From an uncultured Eubacteriales bacterium (GTDB lineage: Bacteria; Bacillota; Clostridia; Christensenellales; Borkfalkiaceae): a DNA stretch of 24,505 nucleotides. Both the position numbers and the translations under genes were made by a program. Each line of letters starts with the position of its first letter. Positions within the stretch are counted from its first letter, which is position 1. The stretch covers positions 1 through 24,505 of the forward strand of contig CABQND010000031.1 of assembly GCA_902465495.1 (NCBI GenBank), in the 5' to 3' direction. The notes beneath the pieces were generated by a model. That model was not told the origin of the DNA and made no database searches. It saw only the letters and a list, made by a program, of their open reading frames with translations. This document shows positions 23,641-24,505 of this stretch, in pieces.

Positions 23641-24231
23641 ATGACAGAAAGCATGCTCTTAAAAAAATCAGATTATTTGAAAGAAAGTATCACAATCCAA
23701 ACTGTAATTGCAGCCGGTCTTGTTGCGTTGGCTGTTTTACTTCCGTTGGCGGTACATTCTTTTTTAGGAGCAGAAGGCGGAATGCGTTGGTTGCCCATGT
23801 ATTTGCCCGTTTTTTTGGGCGGGTGTATTTTAGGCTGGAAATGGGGGATCGGAATCGGTGCGCTTTCGCCGCTTGTGAGTTTTGCAATTACTGCTTTATT
23901 CGGAAATGCTATGCCGGCGCTGAGCCGTATTCCGTATATGTTGGTAGAATTATGTGTATTCGCTTTAGTGGCCGGAGCTTTTTCTAAGAAAATTGTGAAA
24001 AATATATGGTTTGCTTTGCCTGCCGTGGTGCTTGCGCAAGTTTGCGGACGCGGGGCTTTTCTTGTATCCTCCGCAATTTTTCAGGGAGTTTCGTCTCTCT
24101 CATTTGTGCAGGCATGGACACAAGTACAGACAGGTATTTCCGGAATTCTTTTGCAGGTCGTATTTGTACCTGCGTTTTTGGTTGTCGTACGCAAAGTATT
24201 CTCTGGTGAAGGGGAAGAACGCAATTTATAA
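23641..24231 (+). CDS. ECF-transporter S-component-like membrane protein
   Basis: A 196-residue hydrophobic protein with about five or six membrane segments from residue 20 on (TVIAAGLVALAVLLPLAVH; LPVFLGGCILGWKWGIGIGA; MLVELCVFALVAGAF). The layout and the LGGxxLGWKWGIGIG pattern resemble substrate-binding S components of energy-coupling factor transporters; the substrate cannot be assigned and no EcfA/EcfT genes are in the window. Codons at 23602 (TTG) and 23626 (ATG) are in frame, but 23641 is preferred because GGGGGA lies 7-8 bases upstream. It follows the acyltransferase by 42 bases and has no clear terminator. Confidence 0.75.
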   Translation: MTESMLLKKSDYLKESITIQTVIAAGLVALAVLLPLAVHSFLGAEGGMRWLPMYLPVFLGGCILGWKWGIGIGALSPLVSFAITALFGNAMPALSRIPYMLVELCVFALVAGAFSKKIVKNIWFALPAVVLAQVCGRGAFLVSSAIFQGVSSLSFVQAWTQVQTGISGILLQVVFVPAFLVVVRKVFSGEGEERNL

Positions 24232-24291
24232 TTGGTTCTGTGCGGTATTTAAAAATTTTTTGGAAAGGAAAAGAAAGTACTTAAAAAACGG

Positions 24292-24319
24292 TTGATTTTT
24301 TTTAGAAATATGGTATAAT
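24292..24319 (+). promoter_or_regulatory. Promoter of the tRNA-Thr gene
   Basis: TTGATT (24292-24297), 16-bp spacer, TATAAT (24314-24319) with an extended TGG just before it (TGnTATAAT). Start near 24326, about 104 nt ahead of the mature tRNA. I see no gene in the 198 bp between 24231 and the tRNA; an imperfect palindrome lies at 24352-24373. Confidence 0.7.
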
Positions 24320-24429
24320 AAATAAGCTGTTTCTTTGTGTATATGAGTTGCCAAAACATAGATCCATATTTTGAAGCTTGAAATTGAGTAGAATTTATAT
24401 GCAACAAGAGAAAGTGAGAAATTGAATAT

Positions 24430-24505
24430 GCTACTGTGGCTCAGTTGGTAGAGCAGCTGATTCGTAATCAGCAGGTCGCCGGTTCAAGTCCGGCCAGTAG
24501 CTCCA
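24430..24505 (+). tRNA. tRNA-Thr (anticodon CGU)
   Basis: A complete 76-nt tRNA with CCA encoded at the last three bases of the window. The acceptor stem is GCTACTG (24430-24436) / CAGTAGC, the D arm is GCTCAGTTGGTAGAGC, the anticodon stem is GCTGA/TCAGC with the 7-nt loop TTCGTAA (anticodon CGT, codon ACG), and the T arm is GCCGG-TTCAAGT-CCGGC. The discriminator base is T. It may be the first gene of a tRNA cluster continuing beyond the window. Confidence 0.96.

Overview
The window reads as a stretch of chromosome from a moderate-GC, low-to-mid-AT member of the Firmicutes (Bacillota), most likely class Clostridia. This is inferred from several signs: the rpoB-rpoC / rpsL-rpsG-fusA-tuf order, strong GGAGG-type ribosome binding sites, near-consensus sigma-A promoters with 17-bp spacers, a tRNA with an encoded CCA end, and accessory families typical of Clostridia (a DUF6062-like protein, a CmpB-type membrane protein, an ECF-type membrane protein). 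The genus cannot be fixed from this sequence alone.

Positions 1-9530 hold the transcription/translation core. The 3' end of rpoB (with a very acidic tail) and rpoC come first and end in an intrinsic terminator. A 612-bp gap follows, carrying the str-operon promoter, a long inverted repeat, a 45-bp direct repeat present twice and GC-rich hairpins. Then come rpsL (S12), a structured 241-bp spacer, rpsG (S7), fusA (EF-G), an internal promoter with a folded leader, and tuf (EF-Tu) with a strong terminator. The L7Ae-like gene that many Firmicutes carry between rpoC and rpsL is absent.

Positions 9530-13080 hold short single-gene units, most with their own promoter. They encode a QueD/PTPS-like protein with a zinc-ribbon tail and missing catalytic residues, a small conserved protein on the minus strand, a hexapeptide sugar O-acetyltransferase with an N-terminal extension, and a double zinc-ribbon protein with one C-terminal membrane segment.

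Positions 13080-18645 hold housekeeping genes: rarA (+), converging on ychF (-); argS (+), divergent from ychF; then a hairpin-rich 348-bp gap with an 80-bp repeat present twice, and a HAD phosphatase.

Positions 18640-24505 hold an envelope/lipid-flavoured section. On the minus strand a TetR regulator, a GT4 glycosyltransferase and a CmpB-like membrane protein form a tight operon behind a perfect consensus promoter, with a DUF6062-like protein upstream. On the plus strand a diacylglycerol-kinase-family lipid kinase, a second hexapeptide acyltransferase and an ECF-S-like membrane protein follow one another closely. The window ends exactly at the CCA of a tRNA-Thr(CGU).

The least ordinary material is non-coding or degenerate: the two loci built as hairpin repeat / GC-rich spacer / hairpin repeat (4556-4820 and 17547-17855), the leaders of the str operon and tuf, the altered QueD-like protein with a Fur-family-like box at its promoter, and the duplicated CxxC/CxxH protein.
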